Assembly (NCBI GenBank): GCA_016584305.1
Contig: JACEEZ010019097.1
Span: 397,527-461,526, forward strand
Length of the DNA stretch: 64,000 nucleotides
Origin: Chionoecetes opilio
Taxonomy: Eukaryota > Arthropoda > Malacostraca > Decapoda > Majidae
Direction: 5' to 3'
The first letter of the stretch is position 1. Every line of letters starts with the position of its first letter. The position numbers and the translations under genes were made by a program. Below the pieces are notes generated by a model. That model worked only from the letters and a program-made list of their open reading frames with translations, ran no database searches and was not told the DNA's origin. This document shows positions 23,160-34,290 of the stretch, one piece after another.

Positions 23160-23590
23160 GGGGTATAATATTACTTCATCAGCCTATAAGACTACTAGAA
23201 GCAGTAGGCAAGCAGGCAAGCAAGGGTTCAGTGTCAAGGCTTTGTTAATGACCCTGGGATATTTTTGTCTGTCGTGGGATCTCTGAACATTTAGTGGCAA
23301 CCTGGGGTTTGTGTGTGTGTGTTCTACCTACATTATATATCTGTATTATGACTGTTGTATTACTATTATAGGATCTACGGTAGTCCATGATCAGAGAATG
23401 GGAGAAGGAAAAGGCGAAGGGCATATAGGGATACTGATATAAGGAGTGACTGCTGAAAACATAAGAACATAAGAAATATAAATAAGGGGTCATACTTATA
23501 GAGAATTTAGATTTCCTCCTAGATTCGGCGGGGAGCAGCAGCCTGTATATGAAAAAAGGAAAAAATTAACATAAATATAAAAATAAATAA
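23160..23590. other. No recognisable feature
   Basis: AT-rich spacer between the retrotransposon and the 53-bp minisatellite. Confidence 0.5.
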
Positions 23591-23599
23591 ACAAACTAA

Positions 23600-24180
23600 T
23601 ATCAAAGACATTCAACACCAAGATACCTCACTCCGGGGTGCCCTGTGCCTCTTAGTAAAGACATTCAACACCAAGATACCTCACTCCGGGGTGCCCTGTA
23701 CCTCTTAGTAAAGACATTCAACACCAAGATACCTCACTCCGGGGTGCCCTGTACCTCTTAGTAAAGACATTCAACACCAAGATACCTCACTCCGGGGTGC
23801 CCTGTACCTCTTAGTAAAGACATTCAACACCAAGATACCTCACTCCGGGGTGCCCTGTAGCCCTACCTCTTAGTAAAGACATTCAACACCAAGATACCTC
23901 ACTCCGGGGTGCCCTGTAGTACCTCTTAGTAAAGACATTCAACAACAGGATACCTCACTCCGGGGTGCCTGTGCCCTGTGGTAAAGACATTCAACAACAA
24001 GATACCTCACTCCGGGGTGCCCTGTACCTCTTAGTAAAGACATTCAACAACAAGATACCTCACTCCGGGGTGCCCTGTACCTCTTAGTAAAGACATTCAA
24101 CAAGATACCTCACTCCGGGGTGCCCTGTACCTCTTAGTAAAGACATTCAACAAGATACCTCACTTCGGGGTGCCCTGTGG
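23600..24180. repeat. 53-bp minisatellite, about 11 copies
   Basis: The unit TTAGTAAAGACATTCAACAC plus CAAGATACCTCACTCCGGGG plus TGCCCTGTACCTC is nearly identical across copies. Late copies lose 5-6 bp (CAACAAG for CAACACCAAG). The high identity implies recent amplification. Confidence 0.95.
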
Positions 24181-24194
24181 TGCGCGTGAAATCG

Positions 24195-25065
24195 ACCTCC
24201 GCCGTGCGGCAGGAATTAACCAGTCTGCTGGCCCATTCACTTGCTGCATATGACTATCAATGAAAATGATATAGACTATGGTTTATCAGTATGATATACT
24301 GTTATCTTCGTAAATGTTTGTTCTATAATATTATCAAATAAAAAACAGTAAAACACGCTAAAGAAATGCCATTACGAGACTGGAGAAATATGCATGAACT
24401 TATTCACTTCAACTCTTCGCCATTTAAAATTTTGCGAGTCAACATTTACCATGAAACATATCAATAGAAGCGCAATTTTATTAGCTTTTCATTGATATTA
24501 TTTGTTTTCTGATAAATGAGTTAGAACCATGCATACATTACCGTTAACTAAATAAATAACATCATCAATCGGGTAATTTTCCCGGTTGGTGATGTTATTT
24601 ATTTAGTTAACACTAATTTATGCATAGTGCTAACTCATTTATCAGAAAACGAAATATATAAGTGAATAAATAACATCATCAATCGGGAAAATTACCCGAT
24701 TGATGATGTTATTTATTTAGTTAAAGTTATGTATGCATGGTTCTAATTCATTTATCAGAAAACGAAATATATCAATGGAAAGCTAATAAAATTGCGCTTC
24801 TATTGATATACATTTCATAGTAAATGTTGACTCGCAAAGTTTTAGATGGCGAAGAGTTGAAGTAAATATTCTTTGGTCATATGCAGCTAGTGAATGGGCC
24901 AACAAACTGGTACAACACCTGCCGCACGTGTTTAAGTGAATTGTAAGTTCATGCATATTTCTTCAGAGTCTCATAATGACCTTTATTTAATGTGTTTTGC
25001 TGTGTTTTATGTGATAATCTTATAGAACAAACATTTCCGAAGATAACAGTATATCCTTTATACAT
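24195..25065. mobile_element. Foldback element, about 0.85 kb, copy 1
   Basis: The left arm (TATACTGTTATCTTCGTAAA from about 24290 to 24545) pairs with the right arm 24735-25060. The centre holds two stacked hairpins around TAACATCATCAATCGGG (24555-24610, 24665-24720). The far-left block GTGCGGCAGG...TGCATATGA (24203-24253) is present, inverted, inside the right arm at 24880-24927, showing an internal rearrangement. A deleted second copy is at 28450-28915. Confidence 0.85.
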
Positions 25066-25069
25066 GTAC

Positions 25070-25680
25070 ACTGCGGGGTCATGCCTTGAGAACCTCCCCG
25101 GGTCTAGAGTGAACAGAGAGGCCTTGGCACTAAGATGGCGCCCGTAAATCGAGTTGTCACTATTCTATTTTTATAGGTAGCTACTCTACCGTAGATAACA
25201 ATTACCCTGTACACCCACATTCCCACCCTCCTGGAATGATCTAAGTAATGCTATGGTACTTTAGGAATGCACAAAGGGTCATACCACTTAGTAGAAACAC
25301 GAGGAGACGAGGAAATATGACTATGTCCCGTGTGTTTGCGTCTGTCCTCGCCTGTGATGCCGATGCTCCAAGTCTGGGTACTATATTGCGCGCCAAAATG
25401 AAAAAAAATACTTGTAATAGCTCAAAAAATACTTAATCTGTGCTTACTAACTCATTTTTTTTGTCTTCTAATATCTATTTATGCTATTTAAGTATTCATG
25501 TGTTCATAGGAATGTCTCAAACTCGTAATATTCGCGTTTTAATTAAACCAGGTTACGAAATGGAAAATATTTGAATTTATTTTATAAAATATATTTTATA
25601 TATTTTCTTTTTTAATATTTGCTTACAAAATAATATAGTAATCATAAAGTCAATTTACTGTATTTTTAGTATTGTATTAA
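25070..25680. other. No recognisable gene; one element-end relic
   Basis: CTACCGTAGATAACA at 25188 matches the ends of the element family at 26.17 and 61.45 kb. The rest is AT-rich. Confidence 0.4.
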
Positions 25681-25689
25681 TTAATTGAC

Positions 25690-26160
25690 GTAATAAAAAA
25701 TATACTTATATGGGCAGCCCATGTGGAACCCATGTTTAACCCATACACACAGTCTAACTGCATAAAAATTTCCAAAACAATCATGTTCATAGAAATTTAG
25801 TAGAATTATTTCCTCAACGATAATATCGCAATCATTCAGACAGTCTACTGCATAGTTGTGGAATGATGGGGAAAATGTATATCTATATGGGAAGCCCACA
25901 TAGAGCCCATGTAAAACCCATGTAACATTCCTTTACTAAACCATGGCTATATATTTGAATAATTGCCTCCAGGTTTATTTTCTCGGTCGATTGGACGATT
26001 TGCTATGCAATTTTGTCACTTCGGAAAAATGGCCACTATTGTGGGCAACCCATATGGGTCCCATCTATAGCCCATGGATTTCCCCATCCTTTACCCATGC
26101 CCACCTAGCCCACCAATTACCATGAAAATCCCACATGGGCCCCATGTAAGTGTGCTGGCT
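25690..26160. repeat. Dispersed CCCATATGGG / CCCATGTGGG motif cluster
   Basis: Palindrome-like motifs (TATGGGCAGCCCATGTGG, TATGGGAAGCCCACATAG, CCATATGGGTCCCAT, CCCACATGGGCCCCATG) recur at about 25708, 25888, 26049 and 26132 with spacers of roughly 60-160 bp. Confidence 0.7.
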
Positions 26161-26164
26161 GGGA

Positions 26165-26600
26165 AAGTCGCCAGCTGCAGTGATGTCGCCAGCCGCCAAA
26201 TATTACGAATTATAGCATCACTACTGATTTTTATGTGCCACTGAAGATGATACACAGTAGTTTATATCATGACTGTATAATCTACCCTGTTTCAGCGTTG
26301 TTTTATGCTTTGTATCTGCGAGTATACACGGTTTCAAATTTCGCTACGCGTTTTTTTTTCGGGCGACGACGACAGCGGTACGACACTCAGTAAATAAACA
26401 CTAGATGGCGACTCTACTGTTGGTAGCCACTTTGTAGATATTTTTGTTATTTGTTCATTTATAGCCATAATATGACCTCTGATATGACACAGATGAAGAC
26501 ACAAAATGACACAGCTATAAGTATTAACGCCACCACACGTCTGTATACAGAAAAAAAAGTTGTCCTGGCGACTTAACTGTTATCTACGGTAGATAACAGA
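26165..26600. mobile_element. Miniature element ending in CTGTTATCTACGGTAG
   Basis: Reverse-complement homology to 61446-62116 extends from CCAAATATTACGAATTATAG through TCTGCGAGTATACACGG to CTGTTATCTACGGTAGATAA. GTCGCCAGC motifs stand near its ends. No coding sequence. Fragments are also at 20.8 and 34.6 kb. Confidence 0.75.
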
Positions 26601-26825
26601 AGTTGCATTGAAGGGACCGCGAGTGAGGTATCTTGTTGTAGACTGTAGACCACTGAGTTCTATAATAACTGGAGGGGCTATCTTCTGTCAGCGCCGCGCA
26701 GTTTGTTGTGTCGCCACTAGGGCGGCGCTCTCGCACTTGACGGCCATCTCGAGACACCACTCAGCCGCGGAAGTTGAACTGCTGCCCTGTGTTTACTGGA
26801 AATTATTTCTTGAATTACAATCAAG

Positions 26826-26901
26826 ATGGTGCATTGTGCAGCCTACGGTTGCAAAAATGGCACAAGAATACTTCAAGAAAAATTGGGATAACGTTTCACA
26901 G
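26826..26901 (+). pseudogene. THAP-domain first exon with a 1-bp frameshift
   Basis: ATG at 26826 opens MVHCAAYGCKNGTR, the conserved N-terminus of a C2CH THAP zinc finger, with Cys4 and Cys9 as the first metal ligands. The frame then breaks by loss of one base near 26859. In the next frame the sequence reads NTSRKIGITFHR and ends exactly at a CACAG|GTAAGC donor, where THAP genes usually have their first intron (before FPK). No second exon was found downstream. It could be a host THAP gene, a P-element-like transposase remnant or a pseudogene; the frameshift could also be a sequence error. GC-rich sequence upstream (26600-26825) looks like a promoter/5' UTR. Confidence 0.7.
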
Positions 26902-26904
26902 GTA

Positions 26905-27565
26905 AGCAAAGCACACTTAGTCCTATTTATCCCGAATATTGAGGAGTCGTAAATATATCTTGTTTCAGTAGATACACTGTTTCTGTCAACATGTTTGATA
27001 TTGTCAGCAGGTTACAGTGATGTTACAGTGATATATCGGATACATAAGTGCAGTGACCATATATATTTAAAAATCATGACTTCACTACTCATATATATGC
27101 CATATTTTGCTCGCTATTAATAATTGATGTTTAGCGGTAGGTATAGCCTACTGCTTCTGTCAACATGTCGTATGTTTTAAATATATGACATGGATGCATA
27201 TATGCAATATCTATATACACTGAAGCGTTTCAACCTAGTCTATATGTCAATTTAACCTGGCAAGGGATAAATAAAGTCCACGGATCAGTGTAATATGCTA
27301 CAGTCTTAGGACGTAACTAGAGATGCTTGAATTTGTTTCCATATAAAGCTGAAATACATCAGGTTACTTCATCACACCAGCGTATGACTGTCACATACTT
27401 CGTTCTTTAGGTGGAAATTTTTCACAACGTATGAAAATATTGTGAACATTTATAGTTAGCACGATTATGTCGATCAATGCCTAATTTTCATTTCTCCATA
27501 TAAATTGCTACTTAAGTTATTTTCGATGCCGATAATGTGAATTTTCGATATATAGCTTGGTTTTA
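26905..27565. other. No recognisable feature
   Basis: AT-rich sequence following the THAP-like exon; no THAP exon 2 seen. Confidence 0.5.
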
Positions 27566-27567
27566 AC

Positions 27568-27670
<103 letters not shown>

Positions 27671-28353
27671 AAAAAATACTTCGATCAATACGACGCAATA
27701 TTCTGACTACAAATACCTCAAAATGGTAATATTTCGAAGCAGGTAGCTACTGTATAGTAATATTTCATTTATCTTTATTAATAAGGATATACACATATAA
27801 TTGTTAAAGGAGGAAGAAAAAACAAGCTGAGTGCAGCATTAAGGCTTTGGGACTATTGTGCGGTGCGCCGGTGGTGTTTTAATAGGGCTGCCCGAAGTTA
27901 CGCGCTCCGAGAGCTCCGAGTCAAATCTTTGGGGCACAGGCATATACACAGGGGGCAGCACTCCTAGGGGAAGTGGGAGCATCCAGTGTTAAGCCCCGTC
28001 CACACTACCACTCACCACCGTCGGCGCTTCCCGTCGAACAGTGTTCGTCACTCATAAGTGGCAGTGTGGACACGATGCCGACGAACAAAATGTAACCGTC
28101 AGCGCTTCCCGCCAACATTCAGCAGGTTTAAAGCCCCGTCCACACTACCACTCACCACCGTCGGCGCTTCCCGTCGAACAGTGTTCGTCACTCAAAAGTG
28201 GCAGTGTGGACACGATGCCGACGAGGAAAATTTAACCGTCGGCGCTGCCCGCCAACATTCAACAGGTCATAGACCACTGTAGCTATACCTGGACTGCGCA
28301 CGGAATATCATCGGCCTGTCGCACAAGGGGCTGAAGTCGGAGGGCCGCTCGGA

Positions 28354-28356
<3 letters not shown>

Positions 28357-28449
<93 letters not shown>
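28357..28449. repeat. (AT)n microsatellite
   Basis: About 46 uninterrupted AT dinucleotides, possibly one flank of the nested foldback insertion. Confidence 0.97.
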
Positions 28450-28450
<1 letters not shown>

Positions 28451-28915
28451 GGATCATATAGACTGGTTTATCAGTATATATGATATACTGTAATCTTCGT
28501 AAATGTTTGTTCTATAATACTATCAAATAAAAAACAGTAAAACACGCTAAAGAAATGCCATTACGAGACTGAAGAAATATGCATGAACTTAATATTCACT
28601 TAACTCTTCGCCATTTAAAACTTTGCGAGTCAACTTTTATAATGAAGAGTATCAATAGAAGCGCAATTTTATTAGCTTTCCATTGCTATATTTCGTTATC
28701 TGATAAATTAATTAGAACCATGCATAAATTAGCGTTAACTAAATAAATAAAATCATCAATCGGGTAATTTTTCCGATTGATGATGTTATTTATTTAGTCA
28801 ACGCTAATTTATACATGGTACTAATTCATTTATCAGAAAACTAAATATATAAATAAATACAAAACATTTACGAAGATTACAGTATATCATATATACTGAT
28901 AAACCAGTCTATATG
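28450..28915. mobile_element. Foldback element copy 2 (shortened)
   Basis: Same sequence as the left arm and hairpin of 24290-24745, then a right arm of only about 110 bp ending ACTGATAAACCAGTCTATAT. Compared with copy 1, most of the right arm is deleted. Confidence 0.85.
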
Positions 28916-29913
28916 ATAGTCCATAGACCACTATATCTCTTTGCTGGGCGCCCCGCAGGCCCCTATGCAGCCCCGCAATTCAAAACATTGTCGCGTGAAC
29001 AGTCCAGGTATAGCTACAGTGGTCTATGAGCAGGTTTAATATTGGGCGGGCATGCCCGTCACTCACGGGTCAGCGCCGAACATATGCTTCAAGTTATCGG
29101 CAGTTTTCACCATCTAGATATTTTTGTATTGCTATGTACCGTATACCATCAGAACCAAGAAAGTCAGCTGATTACGAGTATGTGATAAAAAATTAAATGG
29201 GAGAAATAGTTGAGAAATTGCAGCGAGTTGAAGACAAAAAAGTGAGAAAAATGTGTGGACACAACCCTGGCATCGGCGCTTGCCGTCGGTGCTTGCCGAC
29301 GGGAAGCGCCGTTGCCAGGGTTGTGTCCACACGAACGGTTTTGTTCGGCGGTCAGCGCGCTTCCTGATTTCAAAGTGAGTCATGTTTTCTGCATATCGTG
29401 TACTCTCACTCGAGATTATGAAATAACCACAGGAGGTTTAGAAAAACTGACCCAACTATCATCTTCATGACACATTTCTGCATATCATAAGCAAGAAAAA
29501 TATACGAAAACCTTTTTGTGTATTCTAAAAAATATAGCAAAAAGAAATAGTGTATAAACATTTTTCTCACTTTTTTGTCTTCAACTCGCTGCAATTTCTC
29601 AACTATTTCTCCCATTTAATTTTTGATCACATACTCGTAATCAGCTGACTTTCTTGGTTCTGATGGTATACGGTAGCATAGCAATACAAAAATATCTAGA
29701 TGGTGAAAACTGCCGATAACTTGAAGCATGTGTTTGGCGCTGATCCGTGAGTGACGGGCATGCCCGCCCAATATTAAACCTGCTGAATGTTGGCGGGCAG
29801 CGCCGACGGTTACATTTTGCTCGTCGGCATCGTGTCCACACTGCCACTTTTGAGTGACGAACACTGTTCGACGGCAAGCGCCGACGGTGGTGAGTGGTAG
29901 TGTGGACGGGGCT

Positions 29914-30190
29914 ATAACTTGTGATTTATGTGGGGCGGAAAAGGAGGACTTAAAACATTTTCTGCTATGGTGCCCAGCATACAGTAATGAAAGAAGGAAA
30001 AGTGTGAGGCTACAACAACCTTACTTAGAGGAGGAAGAGGATAGTGGGGGAGTATTTGTTCGGAGATGGGAATGTGGAAGAAGCAAAAAGAACAATCAAC
30101 AGTTTTTGGATGACCAGAGAAAATAAGAAGAAAGAAAAAGAAAGAAACTAATAAGATAGAATAAGAGAAGAAAACAAATTAAAGACCCAG
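29914..30190 (+). mobile_element. Non-LTR retrotransposon 3' coding fragment (zinc knuckle)
   Basis: The frame ITCDLCGAEKEDLKHFLLWC followed by PAYSNERRK matches the CCHC-type C-terminal domain (C-x2-C-x(8-9)-H-x4-C) after the RT of many non-LTR elements. It begins immediately after the foldback end and stops near 30126. Only this end is present, so it is dead and 5'-truncated. Confidence 0.8.
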
Positions 30191-30540
30191 ACAGCAAGAA
30201 GAAACACATCAGCGAGTGCCGTTGAAAAAGGCCTGGGGCGGCATTTTGGAACACTACTAAGACCATCTTAGGGGACTAAGACCATCTTAGCGCTAGTTGG
30301 ACATTTTCGGAAGCAAAGTTCGCTCCGCCTAAGACAGTGCAGCGAGTGTAAACTAAGGCAGGGTTGGGGTCGTCTTAGCCCGCAATTTTCTCCGTCACCA
30401 TAACAACAATGGTTATATTATTGGTTATATATTATATATTTTAGACTGTATATAGTATATTAGGCTGTATAATACACTATGTATATATATATAGGTGAGG
30501 GCTATATATATACTATATATATAGGGGTGGGCTGGGCGGA
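30191..30540. other. CTTAG-rich block, no gene
   Basis: CTAAGACCATCTTAG motifs at 30260-30290 resemble the CTTAGCG(T)CCTAAG core of the foldback at 31.67-31.8 kb, so this may be a relic of that family. Confidence 0.4.
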
Positions 30541-30548
30541 ATAGATAT

Positions 30549-30620
30549 GATTTGCGACAGAAACGGTTAGCAGATTAATTCTAAACATATCAAAACACAC
30601 CAGAAAAAAAGTGTCGTTAT
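30549..30620. repeat. Family C half-element
   Basis: ATTTGCGACAGAAACGGTTA ... CATATCAAAACACACCAG matches the right arms at 12178, 18600 and 36895. No partner arm lies nearby. Confidence 0.75.
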
Positions 30621-30649
30621 TCACGATAATATCACATACTGACTATGAT

Positions 30650-30906
30650 ATGTGTGTGGAGGATGAAAAGGGGAAGGAAGAGGAGGGAGAAGAAATAATA
30701 GAAGAAAAAAAAGGAACAGAGAGAGAGAGAGAGAGAGAGAGACGGGGAGAGAGACTCGAGGAAAGGAGAAAATAGAAGGAGAGAGGAGAGAGAGAGAGGG
30801 GGAGACTCCCTCTGCGTGTACACTGCACTGTGACTAGCAGAAATACATATCTGGCAACTCAAGGAGAAGGAAGAGGAGGGAGAAAAAATAATAGAAGAAA
30901 AAAAAG

Positions 30907-30947
<41 letters not shown>

Positions 30948-31436
30948 AGAGAGAGAGGAGAGAGACCCCCTCGGCGTGTAACAGCACGTGATAGCAAAAA
31001 ATACATATCTGGCAATCAAGGAAAGGAAAAGAGGAGGGAGAAAAATAATAAAAAAAAAAAAAGGAGAGAGAGGAGAGAGGAGAGAGGAAGAGAGAGAGAA
31101 GAGAAGAGAGAGAGACCCCTGGGCGTGTACACTGACTGTGATAGCAGAAATACATATCTGGAAAACTCAAGGAGAAGGAAGGGGGGGAAAAAAAATAATA
31201 GAAAAAAAAAAGGGAGAGAGAGAAGAGAGAGAGAGAGGAGAGAGAAGAGAGAGAGGAGGAGAGAGAGAAAGAGAGAGAAGAGAAGAAGAAAGAAAGAGAG
31301 AGAAAGAGAGAGAGAGAGAGAGAGGACTCCCTCGGCGTGTACACTGCATTACTAGCAAAAATAATACTGGAAAATAAAGGAGAAGGAAAAAGGGGGGGGA
31401 AGAAAAAATAATAGAAGAAAAAAAGGAGAGAGAGAG

Positions 31437-31511
<75 letters not shown>

Positions 31512-32330
31512 CTGGGCGTGGTATACGTATTTCCCCCCAAAATCAGACTTGTGTCGCGCCCGATTGGTTAGGTGGCACAAAAGGGTTGGCCTTCTGCCCC
31601 CCTTACACGAGGCAAGATGCGCTCGAAAATGCTTTCTTAGTAATCTCTTGGCCCGGTATAACAAAGTGGGTCTTAGGCGCTAAGAGGGTGTAGTTTAGAG
31701 CCCCTTCCAAAAATGCCGCCCCTGACTCCCGACCAACAACGGGGTGGGCATTTTCGAAGGGGCTCAAAAACTACACCCTCTTAGCGTCCTAAGACCAAAC
31801 TTAGTTATACTGGGCCAAGAAGATTACTAAAAAGCATTTTGAGCGTCATCTTAGCCCCGTGTAAGGGGACAGAAGGCCCAAACCCCCTTTTTGTGCCCCT
31901 AACCAATCACGCGCGCGACACAAATCTGTATTTGGGGGGAAATACGTATACCACGCCGAGGTTCTTCTCTCTTTCTCTCTCTTTTCTCTTTCTCTTCTCT
32001 CTTTCCCTCTCCTCTCTTTCCTCTCTCTTTTTCTCTCCTCTCTTTCTTCTCTCTCTCCCCTTTCCCTTCTCTCTCCTTTCCCTTTCCCCTCTCCTTCCTC
32101 TTTTCTCTCCTTTCCCTCTCCCCCCTCTCCTCTCCCTTCTCTTTCTCTCTTTCCCCCCCCCCTTTTCCTTCCCCCCCCCCCCCCTCTCCCCCCCCCTTTC
32201 CCCTTCCCCCTTTCCCCCTCTCTCTTCCTTTTTTTTTCCCTCCCCTTTTTTTTTTCTCCCCCCTCCTCCCTTCTCCTTGGGGTTGCCAATATGTATTTCT
32301 GCAGTCAAGTGCAGTGTACACCGCCGGGGT
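30650..32330. repeat. Giant purine/pyrimidine palindrome with tandem 160-215 bp units
   Basis: The left side has four direct units, each a GA-rich tract followed by GGCGTGTACACTGCA...GCAGAAATACATATCTGGCAA (about 30815, 30980, 31125, 31340). The right side (31965-32330) is CT-rich and ends with the same motif inverted (TTGCCAATATGTATTTCTGC at 32283). Arg/Glu and Ser/Leu frames here are artefacts. Confidence 0.85.
31510..31965. mobile_element. Foldback core at the centre of the palindrome
   Basis: GGGCGTGGTATACGTATTTC at 31513 pairs with GAAATACGTATACCACGCC at about 31940. Pairing continues through GACACAAG, TTACACG and AAACTACACCCTCTTAGCG to a centre near 31728. Confidence 0.85.
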
Positions 32331-32939
32331 CTTTTTTTTCCTCTCCTCCTCTCTCCTCTTTCTCCTCTGCTTCTCTCCCCTCTCTCCCTCTCTCTCCCCT
32401 TCTTTCTCCCCCCCCCTTCTTTCTTTTCTTTTTTCTCTCCTCTTTCCTCCACCCCCTTCTCTCTCTCCCTTTTTCTTTTTCTCTCCTCTCTCTCTCTTCT
32501 CCTTTTATTTCTTTTTTCTCTCTCTTTTTTTCCCCTTCCTTCCCCCCCTTTTCTCTCCCCCCTTCTCTTTTTTTCTTCCCTTTTTTTCTTTTTTTTATGT
32601 TTAAATTAAATTTCTCTTTTTTCCTCTTCTTCCCCCCCCACCCCCTTTTTTAAAAAATTTTAAACCCCCACATATATAAACATATGTTTAATTATCGTAA
32701 AACAAAAACTTTTTTTCCCTTTTTTTGAGGTGGGAGAAAAATTTAAACGCCCCCAACCGTTTTTTCCCCCCACTTCTTTCCGGGGGAAAGCCCAAATTAT
32801 TGTAAATGGTTTAGCCCCTAAATGGTCTTTTGTTTAAAAACCGCCCCCAATTTACTAAAACCGGGGGTTTAAAGGGGAATTTAAGAATATTTATTGTTGG
32901 GTTTTGGTGAAAAAGGGGGGGAAAATTGGGCTGGGTTTT

Positions 32940-33036
32940 TTAAAGAATGTGGGGTTTAAAAGCTGACTCTACGGAAGCCCTTTTGGGCCCCTTGAAGAAA
33001 GGCCACCTGTAACATCAAGCTCAAGATCAAGACCCC
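32940..33036 (+). mobile_element. Non-LTR 3' tail relic
   Basis: GGAAGCCCTTTTGGGCC followed by CATCAAGCTCAAGATCAAG matches the type of 3' end seen at 34225-34290. It lies directly 5' of another element, giving a tail-to-head arrangement. Confidence 0.55.
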
Positions 33037-34290
33037 CCAAAACGTTTGCTGAATGAAATAAAGAGAACGAAAGAGTACAAGTATCTGGGTATTTGGTTGG
33101 ATGAAAAAGGCTGTGAGAAAACTAAACATGAGAGGATAGCTAGAGCCACCAGTGGGTTTTTGGAAGGTAGGCATTGTGGCAAGATGTCGGGCCAACAAGT
33201 ATGAAGTGGTGAGAGGATTTATGGAAGGGTGTTGGCATCCCTAGCATTATGTATGGCCTGGAAACAATGGTGTGGTCTAGGAAGGAGTTTTGGACGATTG
33301 GAAGTAAACACAGAACAAAGCAGGCAGAATAGAAATTAGGAGCCAATAGGTATGTGGCAGTGGAAGCGATTAAGGAGACATGGGATGGAGCACGTTCAGA
33401 GAGAGGATAGCAAAGGCAGGACTGGGTACAGAGCTAGACTGCAACGAATGGATGACAGCAAATGGGAAAGCAAGGTTTGGGACGGGAATATGTATAGGAA
33501 GTGGATGAAAGACTCAGTAAAAGTGGAAAGATGGACAGGTGAACTGGGAATGTTTTGTGACAGGAGTGATGAGACATGGGAGTATGGCTGATTCAAAAAG
33601 GAAATAAATAGGAGAGTGGAAGAGAAAGGGAAAGAAGAATGGCTGAGGGGGAATGAGTGAGAAATCAACACTGGAATGGTACAGGAGAAAGGACCAGCCC
33701 ACTTTTATGAAAGGTTCTATGAATGGTGGCTATGGAGGGGGGACCTACTCTTCAAGCCAGGACAAAGTCGCTGGAGGTAAATAGTCGTATGTACAGATGG
33801 AAGAATGATGGCAGAAAGGTGTGTGAGATGTGTGTGACAGGAGTGGATGAAACCGTGAGCACTTGATGCTGGAATGTGAACGGTATGAGTATGCTAGAAC
33901 ACAGATGTTGGAGGTAGTGGTAGGAGAGGTCGGAGTGGAAGAATGGCGAGAGATGAGAGACGGGAGAGTGGAGATGGAGTACCTGCTGGGGTTGTGTGCT
34001 GAGTGGAGGAGGGGACAGTTCGTGTGATTGAGAGTGTAAAAGAATTCTTGGAGAACTCTTGGAGAGCACGTGGGAGAGAGCATGAGAGGCAGGGGGCCCC
34101 TCATGATGGGGGACCCCGTATGAATGTGATGCAAGAGAGGAAGGAGGGGAAAAAGAAACCCCTTTAGTTTTTGCTTCCCCCCCTTTTGCCTTCTTTTCCC
34201 CAACAGATTACATTTTGTGGGAGAAACGCCGGCCCAAAAGGGCTTCACTGAACAGCATTTGCTGGTGACTCCCAAATCAAGATCAAGATC
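33037..34290 (+). mobile_element. Non-LTR retrotransposon, C-terminal half, decayed
   Basis: Across frames: KEYKYLGIWLDEKG (about 33075), SIMYGLETMVWS (about 33240), a linker with WMKDSVKVERW (33500), and the zinc-knuckle region CEMCVTGVDETV...LMLECE (33817-33880), broken by a one-base shift. A 3' UTR follows with AAATCAAGATCAAGATCAAA as tail at about 34273. The catalytic ADD region is missing, so only the part after the RT palm remains. Confidence 0.8.

Larger units (their letters stand above)
28268..29028. mobile_element. Terminal-inverted-repeat element nested in a foldback arm
   Basis: The ends CATAGACCACTGTAGCTATA and its complement extend to about 29 bp. Flanks AACAGGT and AGCAGGT match at 6 of 7 bases, and the uninterrupted opposite arm reads CATTCAGCAGGTTTAA, giving an empty-site view. 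It carries an (AT)n tract and a second foldback inside. hAT-like end and duplication length, but no transposase. Confidence 0.8.
27991..29913. mobile_element. Foldback element with 140-bp duplication, interrupted by 28268-29028
   Basis: The unit AGCCCCGTCCACACTACCAC...CAACATTCAGCAGGTT occurs in tandem at 27991-28130 and 28131-28267. The arm resumes at 29029-29254. Both pair with the right arm 29559-29913 (for example GTGAGTGGTAGTGTGGACGG at its end). A small palindrome at 29252-29332 (GTGTGGACACAACCCTGGCA) lies in the loop. Confidence 0.85.

Noticed and set aside
23600..24180. CRISPR-like regular repeat array
   Set aside because: The whole 53-bp unit repeats, with no unique spacers; eukaryotic context. 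It is a minisatellite.
31839..32609. 256-residue Ser/Pro/Phe protein and opposing Arg/Glu frames
   Set aside because: CT-rich low complexity and poor consensus; no motifs.
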